Origin: Hydnum rufescens UP504 | Taxonomy: Eukaryota > Basidiomycota > Agaricomycetes > Cantharellales > Hydnaceae | Assembly (NCBI GenBank): GCA_014904985.1 | Contig: MU129009.1 | Span: 62,001-126,000 of the forward strand | Reading direction: 5' to 3' | Length of the DNA: 64,000 bases | In this document: one piece after another, positions 10,680-22,899 of the stretch | How the letters are laid out: every line of letters starts with the position of its first letter | Numbering within the stretch: position 1 is the first letter of the stretch | Program-made: the position numbers and the translations under genes | Notes under the pieces: model-generated | Database searches by the model: none | What the model saw: the letters and a program-made list of their open reading frames with translations, nothing else | Told to the model about the DNA's origin: nothing

Positions 10680-12330
10680 ATTCGGGGTGTCACTGGCAGC
10701 TCTTATTTGGAAGCCCTGCTTCTGGATCCTCTGGTGCTGAGAAAGCAAGTCACTAGAATTTGCGGACTTCAGATCTCAGGTGTCGGAGGGGTCACAGATG
10801 TCAGGGCTCGATTGAACATTCATAGGAGTATGGCCTCCGAACTTGCTACATAGCCAAGCACGAAGCTTGGAGTCTGTTTTCACAAGTATTTCCCAAGTAC
10901 CGCCAAAGTGAGGCATCAATCGGCTTAGGCCAAGGAGTCGAACTACAAGTTTACGACGGAGTGAAATCTCGCTATCGGGATTAAAGGGCACATATTCACA
11001 CGGTTTTTTGGCAGGACAACCACATGAGGAGGATCAGGTGCATAATAATTGGCATAGGCTCTCAGGATGTCGCATGATAAAGACTGACGGCGGGGCTCAG
11101 ACTCCTGACGCGTTGACAGGACACCTTCACGTGATTCCGGCTTTCTCCGAAAACAGCATGACATCAAGTCTATGCTGCCTCTTCCGCCGTCGGCGCTTGG
11201 TTTCATGTAAGAACTATCGGAGCGTTGTTCCATCTTATTTGTGCTAATACACACCTACCTATGTCCGCCGCCCTCTGTTCCAATGCTTACATAACTCAAC
11301 CCCTGGACCATCGAGATCACCACACCAAGTGAAGTAATCCGTCTAATCTCATCGAGAACATTGCTTTTCTCCAACAAGTCACCTCCGTCCTGCTGTCTTA
11401 CTATTCGATGGGATGAATGTCGCGCGATTTTTCCTCTGCAATGACATAGAGCAGGTCGACGAATATACATCCGCGGGCGCCGCCAACACATTTAACAATT
11501 CGGTTATATCGTACGATATTTTCCCAGATCCTCTGAGGCCCCGAAGGCATCCGAGAAACCCATGCGAAGGAAATCAATTAGCTTGGCCTGTCCTTAGGGT
11601 CGATATGTATATCCTTGGGTTTGAGATCCTCACTGTGTGGTGAGACAGAATGCGACTCCACAACACCATGCGGCATGACCAAGAGAGTCTGAGCGACCAG
11701 TCAAAAAGGGTGGGCGAGTCAGTCTCATCCGCAAGACTCCGTCTCCGTCGCGCGGTGCGAAATATGCTCTATAGGTCACTGGCCCTCATAATAAGGATCA
11801 GAACCCTCAGATCGTCACTTAAGGGCCTGTTCGGATACCCCAGAAACGTTTCAAAGAAACGCGTTTCTCAATATAAAAACGGCGAAACGTTTCGAGTCGT
11901 TTTGCCATTTTTATATTGAAAAACCTGTTTCTTTGAAACGTTTCTGGGGTATCCGAACAGGCCCTAAAAGGCTTCGAGGCTGATGATATCTGGGGACCCA
12001 GACAACTTGTCCAGGACAGATGGTCAGTTCGGAAAGCATCCCTTCAGGTATTCCTCCAGTCTTCTTGAGGGAGGTCGCCCCTTTCCACTCTTCACGGTGT
12101 ACCTCGATGTCCAACGTCAAAACTTTCTCAAACATATTGTGCGCCCAATCTAATTCAAATGCAAAGTCCCTCATCTTAGCTGAATATGGGGAACACGGTC
12201 GCCGTCGTGATCATGCAGGACTGCGATGAAAGTGGGATCTGTGGGAATACAAGAATGATGGGCATTGCTTTGAGGCAGTCATCATCTACATTAGGGAGCC
12301 CTGTAGCGACAACTTGTAGATATTATACTA
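10680..12330 (-). pseudogene. Unidentified degenerate coding segment, copy 1
   Basis: Shares sequence with 27.3-28.8 kb over most of its length. Conserved minus-strand peptides include FELDWAHNMFEKVLTLDIEV (12.17-12.07 kb, FKLDWARNMFQLQKVLDIDV in copy 2), FVDLLYVIAEEKSRDIHP (about 11.46-11.40 kb) and TSLGVVISMVQGLSYV (about 11.35 kb). These persist while frames between them are broken, so an old gene of several exons is likely. I do not recognise the family. A MITE-like element is inserted at 11822-11965 in this copy only. Confidence 0.45.
11822..11965. mobile_element. MITE-like inverted-repeat element (144 bp)
   Basis: Starts AGGGCCTGTTCGGATACCCC and ends with its reverse complement. The arms of about 58 bp are almost perfect apart from a small insertion, around a short AT-poor centre with its own GTTTCG repeats. 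The TIR beginning GGGCCTGTTCGG resembles hAT-type non-autonomous elements. I see no clear target-site duplication. The paralogous segment at 27.3-28.8 kb lacks it, so it inserted after the 16-kb duplication or was lost there. Confidence 0.75.
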
Positions 12331-15300
12331 CGTCCGATGGAGATCGATTCCGATGCGATAAAGAAAACGAAGCGGTGGGTAAAGTCGTGCAACTGGCGTC
12401 AACAAAACATCAGACTCCACACGCAAGATCCAGGCACTTGCTCATTGATTCAAGAAACTTCCATGGCCTGAGGGACATCACCGTCTATCGGCGCATTGAG
12501 GACGGAACTTGCGTTCTGTGCGCTTTGTTTTTCTTCAGCTCCATCTTGGATACGCATTTGTGCCATTCTCCTTCCACATTCCCCAGGCTGGAAACCAAAG
12601 ATATTACGCACAGACTTCACACGCGGAAATACAAACATGACGTACTCGACAAGGAGCACCGCTTCGGGCTCCATCTTGAAGCACGATATATCCAGGCGTC
12701 GAGAGCTATAATTCTCCTCGCTGGGTTGTACTCGAGAAGCACTTGTGCCAGATCCAATGCGGTGCGGGAAAGGTACCTGTCAAAGCACTCACCAAGAGGA
12801 GTCAACAGACACGTTTGCACCCGCAACCAGTATCTGGCATACTTCTGAAAGGCAGACCGAAAGCGATTCTTGATTTTTCGGTTGACTTCACCAGCTTGCG
12901 CCGCGGCAAGTGAGAAACCCCAAGCCGTTCGTCCACAGATGGCGTGCCCGTGAGCTCGTATATGGTCTCAAGTTGATAGATTTCGCCGTTGTCTTGGAAG
13001 ATCGACTTCCTCGTGAATAGCTCTAGCATGATGAATCTGTATTTCCTTAGTCCGTTAAACGATGTAGGAGCCTCAAATCAGTGACTCACCAGACACTTTA
13101 CATATCTACCTCACGCCCCTATACGGTGCCACTCAGCAGGAGTTTTGGTGGACGACACAATAAAGTGATCGCCCGGTTCGTATTTCAGCGTGTCTGGGAG
13201 AATCGAGCCAAACCAAAATATGCGGTGTTGAGGATACCTGGATTGTTTATAAAGAATATTCGATCCCTTCATTCTCGGTGATCACCCTCAGCGGAGTGAA
13301 GGTTGTTTTGAGAGACTCCCCATCAGATCGAGATTCATGTACTCAAACACCATGCACACATTCCCTGAAAATCGCTAGGGCAAGCACAAGGGGGACGACC
13401 GGGGCGATCGTGCACTGCTCTATGACCATCATCTCATGCAGATTGATGAGGTTCTCATGTCGACGGGATTGGAGCAATTTGATCATAGCCGTCACAGGGG
13501 ATCCGACCCCGTCCAATTCCGTACAGATCCACTCCAGCGCACCATATTTTCCAGTCTGCATATTTCGGGCATTGTATATCTGGCCAAACGTGCCTCACCA
13601 ACATGGGCGGCAATTTGGTACAAATCTCGTTCTCTATTTGGGCAGGGGGCAAGTGTGCTTTCCGGCTGGATAGATGTAGGTGGTGGCAGGACGTCAGCAG
13701 GTTCAAGAGGCCTGGGCGATAGTCGAGGAGGGGGTGGGTGGGATCTGTGGCCAAGGTGAAAGCTCCGGCTTCCGGACTGAACATTCTCCCAAGGTGTTTA
13801 GTCCACGTGCGATCGTTGTGTGGTCTCGGTGACTGTTTGCTCTGCATCAGGGTCGGACCTTACATGGTCAGATGAAGGATAGGCAGGATGGATGTTGGTG
13901 GTGGATCGGGGGACCAGGCGTCGAGGAGAGATATGAGGGGGTCGAACAGGTAGAATGCGACGACTCCCAGCAGGGGTGGAAGGCACGGGAGGAGGAGTAA
14001 GATGATGTTTGGGTATCTCCTGGGAAGGACCACAGTCGATACGTTGCCATCCGGAGGTCGGCATGCCAGAAGGCGGCTGTTTCGGTGTAGCAAGTTGCGC
14101 GCCTTCATCTTCGTTATCAGGGGAGAATTGTTTTAGTACGGAGCTTGCATCAGATTTTCCATGCCTGGTCTTCTTCACTGTGCATGTGTCAGCTGCGCGG
14201 TCCACTCGGGATCGCTGACGCCGATAAACTGCCGAACTTCGGATGGGATGAGGAATAGGACCCTGAACTATAATTCGACAGTCCCAAGGGGTCCCTAACA
14301 GCCCGGACACCAACAATGTGGGTCCGGTCGGCGTAGTTTGATTATTGTTTCGCGAGACGGGCTCCGAAACTGGAATAAAACTCGAACCCAGTGGACAAAC
14401 CAAGGTAAAATAAGCACCCGCAGACACTACGCGATGTTCAACGAGAGTCAGAAAAATTGGAGACAGCGACTAGAAAAACAGCCGCATTGGGAATCAACTC
14501 ACCCCACTCCCGAAACTAGCTCCTCCAGAACTAAGTGAGGATAAGTTGTCTTGCTGGCCATTGGGCTTCCCCAGCGTCACAACCCGCAAATGATGTACAC
14601 GACCCGGTGGCTGCTACGTCCCCTATTCCGGCTGGATCCAGAAGAATTGGAGTACTCTCTTGATTACTCCCTTGATCTGTGGGCCGATCCCCACGAGAGC
14701 GGCGACGAGCCATGCAATGCTTGGAGCCCACAGAACGTGCTTGTTTTATACCTCGTCAACGAGAAGATCAAGTGCCAGGACTACTACGAAGCGGACCTGG
14801 ACTTCGTGTTCGTCCGTTTATGACGATGGCAGAATGTTGAGGCGAATATACTCGAGGGATATGGCAACGTAATACTGCTCGCGAGTGTGTATGAGAATGA
14901 AACCTGGATCGAGATCGGGACCTTGAACGTGATGGATACCTCCCTCGATGATTCTTTGAATCACGAACATGATGCGCATGATCATGCTTCCGTGGTGAGC
15001 GACTGGAATCACTAGAAGAGACGATATTGGATAGGAGGCCGGAGAGATACTAGGCACATTTTTCATCACTTGAATATTCCCGCCAATCCTTGCGCCGCTG
15101 ATCGACATGGCTCCGGTTCCAACGCCAACCATTGTCGTTGCCACTATAGCTGTTATTTTTCAGATAATCTTGATAGTAGTTGGCTTGTGCTTCATTTCCT
15201 CCCAGGGAGGGTTGGGATGTTGTGCGCGTCATCTGGCCGTTGTCCGTCTACCTTGTCGTGGTCGAGTGTCATGACGGTCTTGGGGGCCCATAGGGGCCAA

Positions 15301-15660
15301 GGGGAGGCGAGCGACATCACGGGAACCCAGGCACAGACTTTCCGTAGAGCAGGGTGGTTCAGTCTGATGACTCTGGTTCCAAGATGCCTGTGGAGTAGGC
15401 TCATGGTTCCAGGATGATATTTTGGCAAAACGGGGGTCATGGTCTGAAGGGTAATTTCCTCCAGGCCGTGAACGAGGCTCTGCTCCATGTCGATCGCCAT
15501 GGACCTCGTAGTCACCAGTGAGAAGATGCGGAGACATGAGAATTTTGAGAAGATGTCCCTCTATCACAACGTGTACGATCTAGTGGTAGCTCCGCGAGCG
15601 CAGCTCTTCAGAGTGATGGGAGCGAGGACGATATCGATCTTGTTCGCCCTCATGTCTATC
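12330..15660 (-). pseudogene. CTK1 copy A (degenerate)
   Basis: Nearly full-length but broken copy of the CDK12/CTK1 gene at 38.9-42.6 kb. From its 3' side: the CTK1 downstream flank and tail at 12.35-12.6 kb, MLELFTRKSIFQDNGEIYQLE (13.03 kb; one exon), a C-helix region with frameshifts (13.4-13.6 kb), and the Pro-rich linker SGWQRIDCGPSQEIPKHHLT (14.1 kb). The RS-rich part is at 14.5-15.2 kb, and the N-terminal region with DRHDTRPRQG at 15.2-15.57 kb. The first 100 or so codons and the promoter are missing. The HRD/DFG part of the kinase is deleted between about 13.15 and 13.35 kb. The intron that uses GC in the intact gene still has GT here. Confidence 0.8.
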
Positions 15661-16172
15661 GCCATGATAAAAGACGCAGAGGAAGTAGCCTTTCGTCCCC
15701 CGCAAGCCTACAAATTGTTACACTTCCGAACCCACTGTATTAGGTAACTCCCAAACGCGAGTCTGGAACCCATGACTATCCGAACTGACACCAGACAACG
15801 AAGCTGGTCTTGTGCTACACATTGTGACCGTGCAGTAAGTCGAAACAAATACAAACCGGGTAGGTTCGAGGAACGGAACTCGGTGTGTTGCACATGCGAA
15901 TAAGGTCACCGTAGAGGTGAACGCACAGTGATTGGTTGGTCACTCCCTTCGCGACGAGCCGGACATTGAGCGAAACAAGCGATTTATTTGATTATAGTTC
16001 ATCGAATATTGTCATTCGATCCACAGCAACCTTTTTGAGAAATAGTAAGATACGATAACAGATTGATTGCAAAAACCAAGGTTATCAAGTCAACGCAAAT
16101 TAATGGCAAGACGTCGGTTGTTCCCGCACGGCTTGGCAGTTTTGACATCCCTCTTAGAGCCTCTGGTGATAA
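15661..16172. other. 5' flank of NWD1
   Basis: Between the broken end of CTK1 copy A and the NWD1 promoter. No coding signal recognised. The last 100 bp resemble the flanks upstream of the other NWD genes. Confidence 0.4.
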
Positions 16173-16185
16173 ATCACAGTGTGAT
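16173..16185. promoter_or_regulatory. Palindrome upstream of NWD1
   Basis: ATCACAGTGTGAT is a perfect 6-1-6 inverted repeat, 45 bp before the NWD1 ATG. The same sequence lies 45 bp before the NWD2 ATG (32127-32139). A transcription-factor site is possible but unproven. Confidence 0.4.
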
Positions 16186-16230
16186 ACACACCGGTCAGCC
16201 AGCATCTGCCTCGTCTCTCCAACCCCTACT

Positions 16231-19200
16231 ATGGCGGGCAAATCTTCCCAGCCGATCTTGTCAGGGGCACCGCACCCTCCCCTCTCGATAACGGTGCAAA
16301 ACCCTGTCATAAACAGTCAGTTCCCTTTCAATCCCTCCTCCCGGTCCTTACCTTCATCCGTGCTTCCCCTCAGTTTCTGGTCATGGGGGTAGTGGCCTAC
16401 ATCATGGTAAAGGTGGTCGTGCAGGGGACTTCCACATTCATTACGATAAGAGTCAGTCTCTCCCTCAACTATTCCCAATCCTTTCCCATAATCAATACTC
16501 CTCCAGGCTCGCCGGAGTCTTCTGATATTTCCCTTTTAATGGCCCTCCCCCGCGCTCTATATGCGGCCCACAACTCTGGCCGCGAGGACGCACCAACGCC
16601 ATGTCTCGAGGGCACTCGTGTTGCCATCTTGGAGGAGATTGCGTTATGGGCGGAGAGTACGATCGGGGAAAGACAGCCAGTATACTGGCTCAGCGGACTC
16701 GCTGGTATTGGTAAATCGACAATCGCCAAAACCGTGGCAGAACGAGCGGAAGAGAAAGGGATGCTAGGTGCCTCTTTCTTCTTTTCCCGGAGCGACGAAC
16801 CTTTACGGGATCCGGGACTCGTACTACCGACACTCGCTTTCCAATTCGCGCATTCGCCCAGCGTGTTCAACGAGGCATTCAAGGAGAGCATCGTGAAAGC
16901 CCTAAGACGAGATCCGACGGTTGCCCACAAGGACGTACTGTTTCAGCTTAAGGAATTGATCGTGAACCCTCTTCTCAATATCAAACCCCCTCCGCATCCG
17001 GTGCTTGTTATCCTTGACGGTCTCGACGCATGCGAGGAAAAGGGTGCGGCAAAGATTTTGTCACTTGTGTTTAAACACCTCACTGGAATACCTTTCCTAC
17101 GGATCTTGATCTCAAGTCGTGCCCAACCTCATCTATCCCCAGTGTTCAACCAGGCCCCAAACCTGGCGAAGATGGTTCTCCATGATATCGAGACATCTGT
17201 CATTCAACAAGACATCCGCCTTTATATCTCTACCGAATTGACTAGAATTTCGCAGGAATTTAGGCTTGGGGATTGGACGACGGAGAGCGAGAGGAACTCG
17301 CTCGTGGAGAAGTGTGGGAAGCTGTTCATTTACGCAGCTACGGCGATCCGCTTCATTGGGGAAGATCGTATGCGAGATCCTCGCAGATATCTAAGCCTTA
17401 TACTTGATACCGAGTCCCTCCGAGAAGCCGGTATAACGCCCTATTCTCACCTGGACGATCTCTACATGGGGGTGCTCCGCAGCTCCCTTGGCAATTACAA
17501 CGACCCAGCGATTCCGAGGAGGTTTCAAATCATCGTCGGGAGCATTGTGGTGTTGCGCGAGCCGCTCCCGTTAGATTCGCTCGCTAACTTTGTGGGGGAT
17601 GAAAGACATGTCGTTGAGGCTTGCTTAAGTCATCTTCACCCGGTCATCATTCCCCCATCCGATCTTCAGCCGCCCCTCATATACCACCCATCGTTTCGCG
17701 ATTTTATTACGGATCCCTCCCGGTGCTCCATGCCAGAGTTTGTGATTGTTCCCAAGCCAGAACAGGAGCTGCGACATGCTCTCCGATGCTTCGAACTTAT
17801 GGGGACGCATTTAAAGCGGGATATAGCTGGGATCTCTGATCCGTCACTACTGAATGGGGAGATTGATAAATTTGAGGAAAAAGTCCGAAGGGTATTGTTG
17901 CCAGAGGCTCAGTATGCATGTCGCTATTGGGCATCACATCTATCGTGTGTGGAGTTTGGGGAGCCGAGGTTGATGGTGGCGCTGGAGGGATTCTTGATGC
18001 AATCAATTTTATCGTGGTTTGAAGCAATGAGTCTGCTTGGGAGCGTCTCGAATGTTGTGAGGTCGGTTGAAAAGGTGCATCACTGGGCGGTATGTGTCCT
18101 TTGTATTGATCTTTAATGCAGTGACTGAGTGGGGTATGATTCTGATGACAGAAAAGTTCAAAATGCAACACAATTGTGGTCAAAATCCTGTCTGATTCCC
18201 GTCGATTCATTCTCGCCCATGGGGAGGTAATAAGGAATAGTGCACTGCATGTGTATCACTCTGCATTGCCTTTCACCCCCCATGACACTGCAGTGTACAA
18301 AGCATATTTGGAAGATGCAATGGGTTCTATTAAAGTTCTCCAAGGCATGGAGTCTGAATGGTCACAGAACCTGACCACTTTCATTGGTCATTCTAATGCA
18401 GTCCGGGTGATTGCATTTTCACCTGATGGATCTCGCCTAGCCTCGGGCTCTGATGATCATACTGTGCGCTTGTGGGATGCCATATCTGGTGCATCTATTG
18501 CTGAACTGAGAGGTCATTCTCAGTCAGTTTGGACAATTGCATTTTCACCCAATGGATTGCACCTGGCCTCAGGCTCCAATGATTGTACTGTACACTTGTG
18601 GGATGGCATATCAGGTGCATCCATTGCAGAATTGAAAGGCCATTCTCATGCAGTGTGGATGGTTGCATTTTCACCCAACAGTTTGCGCCTTGCCTCAGGC
18701 TCAGATGATCACACTGTGTGCTTGTGGGATGTCATGTCTGGTGTGTCCATCACCCAGTTGGAGGCCGATTCTCATTTAGAGGACCAGACAATTTCATTCT
18801 CACCTGATGGATTGCACCTGGCCCAGGTGCAGATATTCACACTATGTTGTGGGATCCCATATCTGGTGTGCCCACACAATTGGAGGCCAATTCTCATTTA
18901 GAGGCCATCACCATTCAAGGCCATTCTAAGTCAGTCAGACATTGCATCTCACCTGATGATTGCATGTGCTCAGCTCAGATAATCACACTGTGTTGTGGAT
19001 GCATGTCTGGTGTGTCCATTGCACAATTGGAGCAATTCTCATGTAGAGGGCCATCATCCAACAGCATCCATTCAAAGGGCCATTCTAAGTCAGTTCGGAC
19101 AATTGCATTCTCACCTGATGGGTTGCACCTGGCCTCAGGCTCAGATGATCATACTGTACACCTATGGGATGGCATATCAGGTGCATCCATTACAGAACTG

Positions 19201-21953
19201 AAAGGCCATTCCCTTTCAGTTTGGACAGTTGCATTTTCACCCAAAGGATTGCACCTGGCCTCAGGCTCAGATGACCATACTGTATACTTATGGAATGTCA
19301 AATTGGGTGTGGCCATCAGAAAACTGAAGGGCCATTCTGGTTCAGTTCGAACAATTGCATTCTCACCCAATGGATTGCTCCTGGCCTCAGGCTCCATTGA
19401 TCATACCATACGCTTGTGGGATGCCAGGTCTGGTGCAGCCATTGCAAAACTAGAGGGCCATTCTGATTCAATTCAAATGATTGCCTTCTCACCTGATGGA
19501 TTGTACCTGGCCTCTGGGTCCTTTGATCGTACTGTCTGCTTGTGGGATGGCAAATCTGGTGCAGCCATTGCAAAACTGAAAGGCCATTCTGATTTAGTTT
19601 GGACAGTTGCCTTTTCACCCAATGGATTGCATCTGGCCTCAGGCTCCACTGATCATACCATACGTTTGTGGGATGCCATGTCCAGTGCATCCATTGCAGA
19701 ACTGAAAGGCCACTCTAACTCAGTCCAGACAGTTGCATTCTCCCCTGATGGATTGCACCTGGCCTCAGGCTCTTTTGATTGTACTGTGCACTTATGGAAT
19801 GCCATGTCTGGCATGCTCATTGCAGAACTGAGAGGCCATTCTGGTTCAGTTTGGACAGTTGCATTTTCACCTGATGGCTCACGCTGGCCTCAGGCTCTGG
19901 TGATCATACTGTACACCTGTGGGATAGAAAATCTGGCTCATCCATTGCAAAACTTAAAGGCCATTCTGATTCAATTTGGATTGTTGCCTTTTCACCTGAT
20001 GGATCATACCTGGCCTCAGGCTCTGGTGATCATACTGTGTGCTTGTGGGATGGCATCTCTGGCATGTCCATTGCAGAACTGAAAGGCCACTCTGATTCAG
20101 TTCAGACAGTTGCATTTTCACCTGATGGATTACACCTGGCCTCAGGCTCTGATGATGGCACTATATACCTGTGGCATGGCATATCTAGAATGGGCATTGC
20201 AAAACTGAAAAGCCATTCTCATTCAGCTTGGATAGTTGCACTCTTACCCAATGGATTGTGCTTGGTCTCAGGCAGCTATGATCGTACTGTACGCTTGCGA
20301 GGTGCCATATCCCACACCATTCCAAAACCAAAAAGTCATTCTCGTTCAGTGTGGAAGGTTGCATTTTCACCTGATGGATCATACCTGGTCTCAGGCTCTG
20401 ATGATGGTACTATATGCTTGTGGGATGCCATATCTGGGTTGGCCATTGCAAAATTGGAGGGCCACACTGATTCAGTTCAGACAGTTGCATTTTCACCCAA
20501 TGGATCATGCCTGGCCTCTGGCTCCTATGATTGTACCATTCGATTGTGGGATGGCATATCTGGTACATCCATCACAGAGCTGAAAGGCCACTCTGCCTCC
20601 ATCCGGACCGTGGCATTTTCACCCAATGGATTGTATCTGGCCTCTGGCTCAGATGATCACACCATACACCTGTGGGATGCCACATCTGGCACATCCATTG
20701 CAGAACTGAAGGGCCATTCTCATTCAGTTTGGACAGTTGCATTCTCACCCAATGGATTGCAGCTGGCCTCAGGCTCTTATGATCATACTGTGCGCTTGTG
20801 GAATGCCATGACTGGGATGCCCATTGCAGAACTGGAAGACCACACTCATTCAGTTCAGACAGTTGCATTTTCACCTGATGGATTGCGACTGGCCTCAGGT
20901 TCAGATGATTGTGCTGTGTGCACTTGTGGGACCCAATGTCATGCACACACTCATTGCAGAACTGAAGGGCCATTCAAATTCAGTTCAGACAATTGCATTT
21001 TCACCCAATGGATTACACCTGGCCTCTGGCTCCTATGATCGTACTATACGCTTATGGGATGGCATGTCTGGTGCCTTTATTAGGGAATTGCTTGGCCATT
21101 TGGATTCAATTAGGACAGTTGCATTTTCACCAGATGGATCATGTCTGGCCTCAGGTTCTGATGATCGCACTATACGCTTGTGGGATGGTATATCAGGTGT
21201 CACCCTTGCTGTATTGCGAGGCCATTCTCGTTCAGTTTGGACAGTTGCATTTTCACCTGATGGATTGCGCCTGGCCTCAGGCTCTGATGATCACTCTGTA
21301 CACTTGTGGGATGCCAGATCCGGCAAAGTCATCACAAATTTGAAAGGCCGTCCTCCTTCAGATTGGACGACTGCATTTTTACCCGATGGATCGCGCATGG
21401 CCTCAGGCTCCAATGATTATACTGCAAGCTGGTGGGATGGCATATCTGGTGTGTCCATCTCAAGATTGGAGGGTCATTCTGAGCCAGTTGCAGAGGTCTC
21501 ATTTTCCTCTGACGGTCGCACTCTGATCTCACGCACACGGTTGGATACATTTACTTGGAATTTGACCTCTCGACCTCCCCGTCACCTCTTGTCTGGCTCG
21601 CATCCGGAACTTCTGGGCCCTCTATGGCCTGGTCTCCATTGATTTGGTCTCTTCATAATCGGTGGCTACAAGTGATGCGGCAAGAAGATGCTCAAGTCCG
21701 ACGTGTCTGTTATATCCCTCCAAACTACACCCCCCAAGCTCCCCTTGTTGCATCAATTCAGCAAACCCACACTCGCATCGCGGTTGGATGTGCCGACAGT
21801 CGCGTAATAATTCTTGCTGTTCCACGCAATCCGTTTAATTGGGATTCAAGCGATCAGCAGTCACTTCTTGCCCACCATACCATCCTCAGGCGAAAGCATA
21901 CCTCAGGCTTCCGTAAAGTCCTACAACGGCTCAAGGTCACATTCTCTCGCTAG
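16231..21953 (+). pseudogene. NWD1: NACHT-WD40 NLR-type protein, frameshifted
   Basis: STAND NTPase of the fungal NLR type. The ATG at 16231 (MAGKSSQPILSGAPHPP) is followed by an intron, a Gly/His-rich stretch, then the NACHT domain: P-loop GLAGIGKSTIAKT (about 16.70 kb), FFFSRSDEPLRDPG, Walker B region VILDGLDACEE, and sensor-like ISSRAQPHLS. The NACHT exon runs to 18089. A phase-0 intron (18090-18151) joins it to the linker exon (SRRFILAHGEVIRNSALH) and about 25 WD40 repeats. It ends with a conserved tail (VCYIPPNYTPQAPLVAS, TRIAVGCADSRVIILAVP) at a TAG near 21953. Breaks: 4 extra bases near 16.46 kb, a degenerate stretch at 18.8-19.07 kb, and one-base shifts near 19.89, 20.93 and 21.60 kb. 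Walker B has lost the usual ALDEC (now GLDAC). It is either a pseudogene or a gene with sequence errors. Confidence 0.8.
18385..21540 (+). repeat. WD40 repeat array of NWD1 (about 25 units of 126 bp)
   Basis: Forty-two-codon period with the pattern GHSxSVxTVAFSPDGLxLAS then GSxDHTVxLWDxxSG. Units are very alike at DNA level (gcctcaggctc recurs in most), so unequal crossing-over or conversion must be acting. Changes are concentrated at the few positions after GHS and around the DHT/LWD turns, which lie on the upper face of the propeller. Units at 18.76-19.07 kb are degenerate. Confidence 0.9.
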
Positions 21954-22271
21954 CAACTTGCCTAGATGTCCAATAATTGTACATACTCATCACTCTGCGT
22001 CATTGTAAATCCCAGTGGTAGCTGTTCCTCACGTGTGTGCTTCCGCGTCACCGATTTAGCTGCATCAATCTTGACTCAAAGGCATAGTGACAGAAGAGTT
22101 GAGACTAGGCCCGAAGGAAAGGCTCCGCATACGGTAGTAGGGCCTAGTTATGTTTGAGAAACCAAGGTAGAGGAGGGGGGACAAGGAGGCCATGCACAAC
22201 AAGGCACGTACTTGGAATCTGAATCCTGTTCTAAACACATTGGACGCGGAAGTCAACAGGAACCGCCACTC

Positions 22272-22870
22272 ATGAGGTCAATCGAACGCCAACCGGAGGT
22301 CATTTCCACCATCTCTGGCCCGAAGGATGAATCGAGCGCTTGCCCCCCCGTCTAGTATTCTCCCAACAAGTCCCGCTGGACCAGTGATGTCGACAATGAG
22401 CTCAGAAGCACTGTGAACAAGCCTCCTGTCGTAGCTCAATGGGATCTTCTGTGCATTGCTAGCTGTCGCGATCCTCGCGACAGAGGCGATAGCCCAGAAG
22501 ATGGTTGCACAGAAGTGCTTGAGAGCCTCGATCGACCAATTCGAGTAGCCTATTTGATTTAAGGTGAGAATAGAAGATGAAGTCATTCCAGGAAGGCCGG
22601 TGGGTCGGGAGACGTCGACTAGGAGAAAGAGATCGGTGCGCCCTTTACGAAGAGATGAGAGACGCAGATCTAGTGCTTCCAATGCCAGTGGGTTGCGAAA
22701 CATCCTAACATGGGTCACGGTGTTGATAATTCTCGCGGTTTTCCAAGGCCGAATTGATTATCCAACGGCTAAGAGGAAATGGACTGCCACCTCCGCACCC
22801 ACCAATCGCAGTACACTAGTGAGCCTGAATGGAACTGAAGGAGACATTAGTTATAATATGTTGAAGGGGA
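22272..22870 (+). pseudogene. CSN4 copy with internal deletion (unit 1)
   Basis: Starts where CSN4 starts (GTCAATCGAACGCCAACCGG), keeps part of exon 1, then jumps to the end of exon 4 (the codons matching MIEQKRLRASIDQVERL) and exon 5 (PHAPMTVH-like end near 22.81 kb). The middle of the gene is missing. Stops and frameshifts are present. The same deletion is found at 38.3-38.8 kb. Confidence 0.8.
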
Positions 22871-22899
22871 ATCGATGGCAATGCAATAAAGGAAATTGG

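Noticed and set aside
11255..11491. Protein-kinase-like stretch GVVISMVQGLSYV
   Set aside because: Looks like the helix before a catalytic loop, but no P-loop, HRD or DFG occurs around it in either copy.
18385..21540. Long minus-strand open frames and a 126-bp periodic repeat resembling a CRISPR-like or satellite array
   Set aside because: The period is 42 codons and the plus strand reads as WD40 units; antisense frames are open only because the repeat is periodic.
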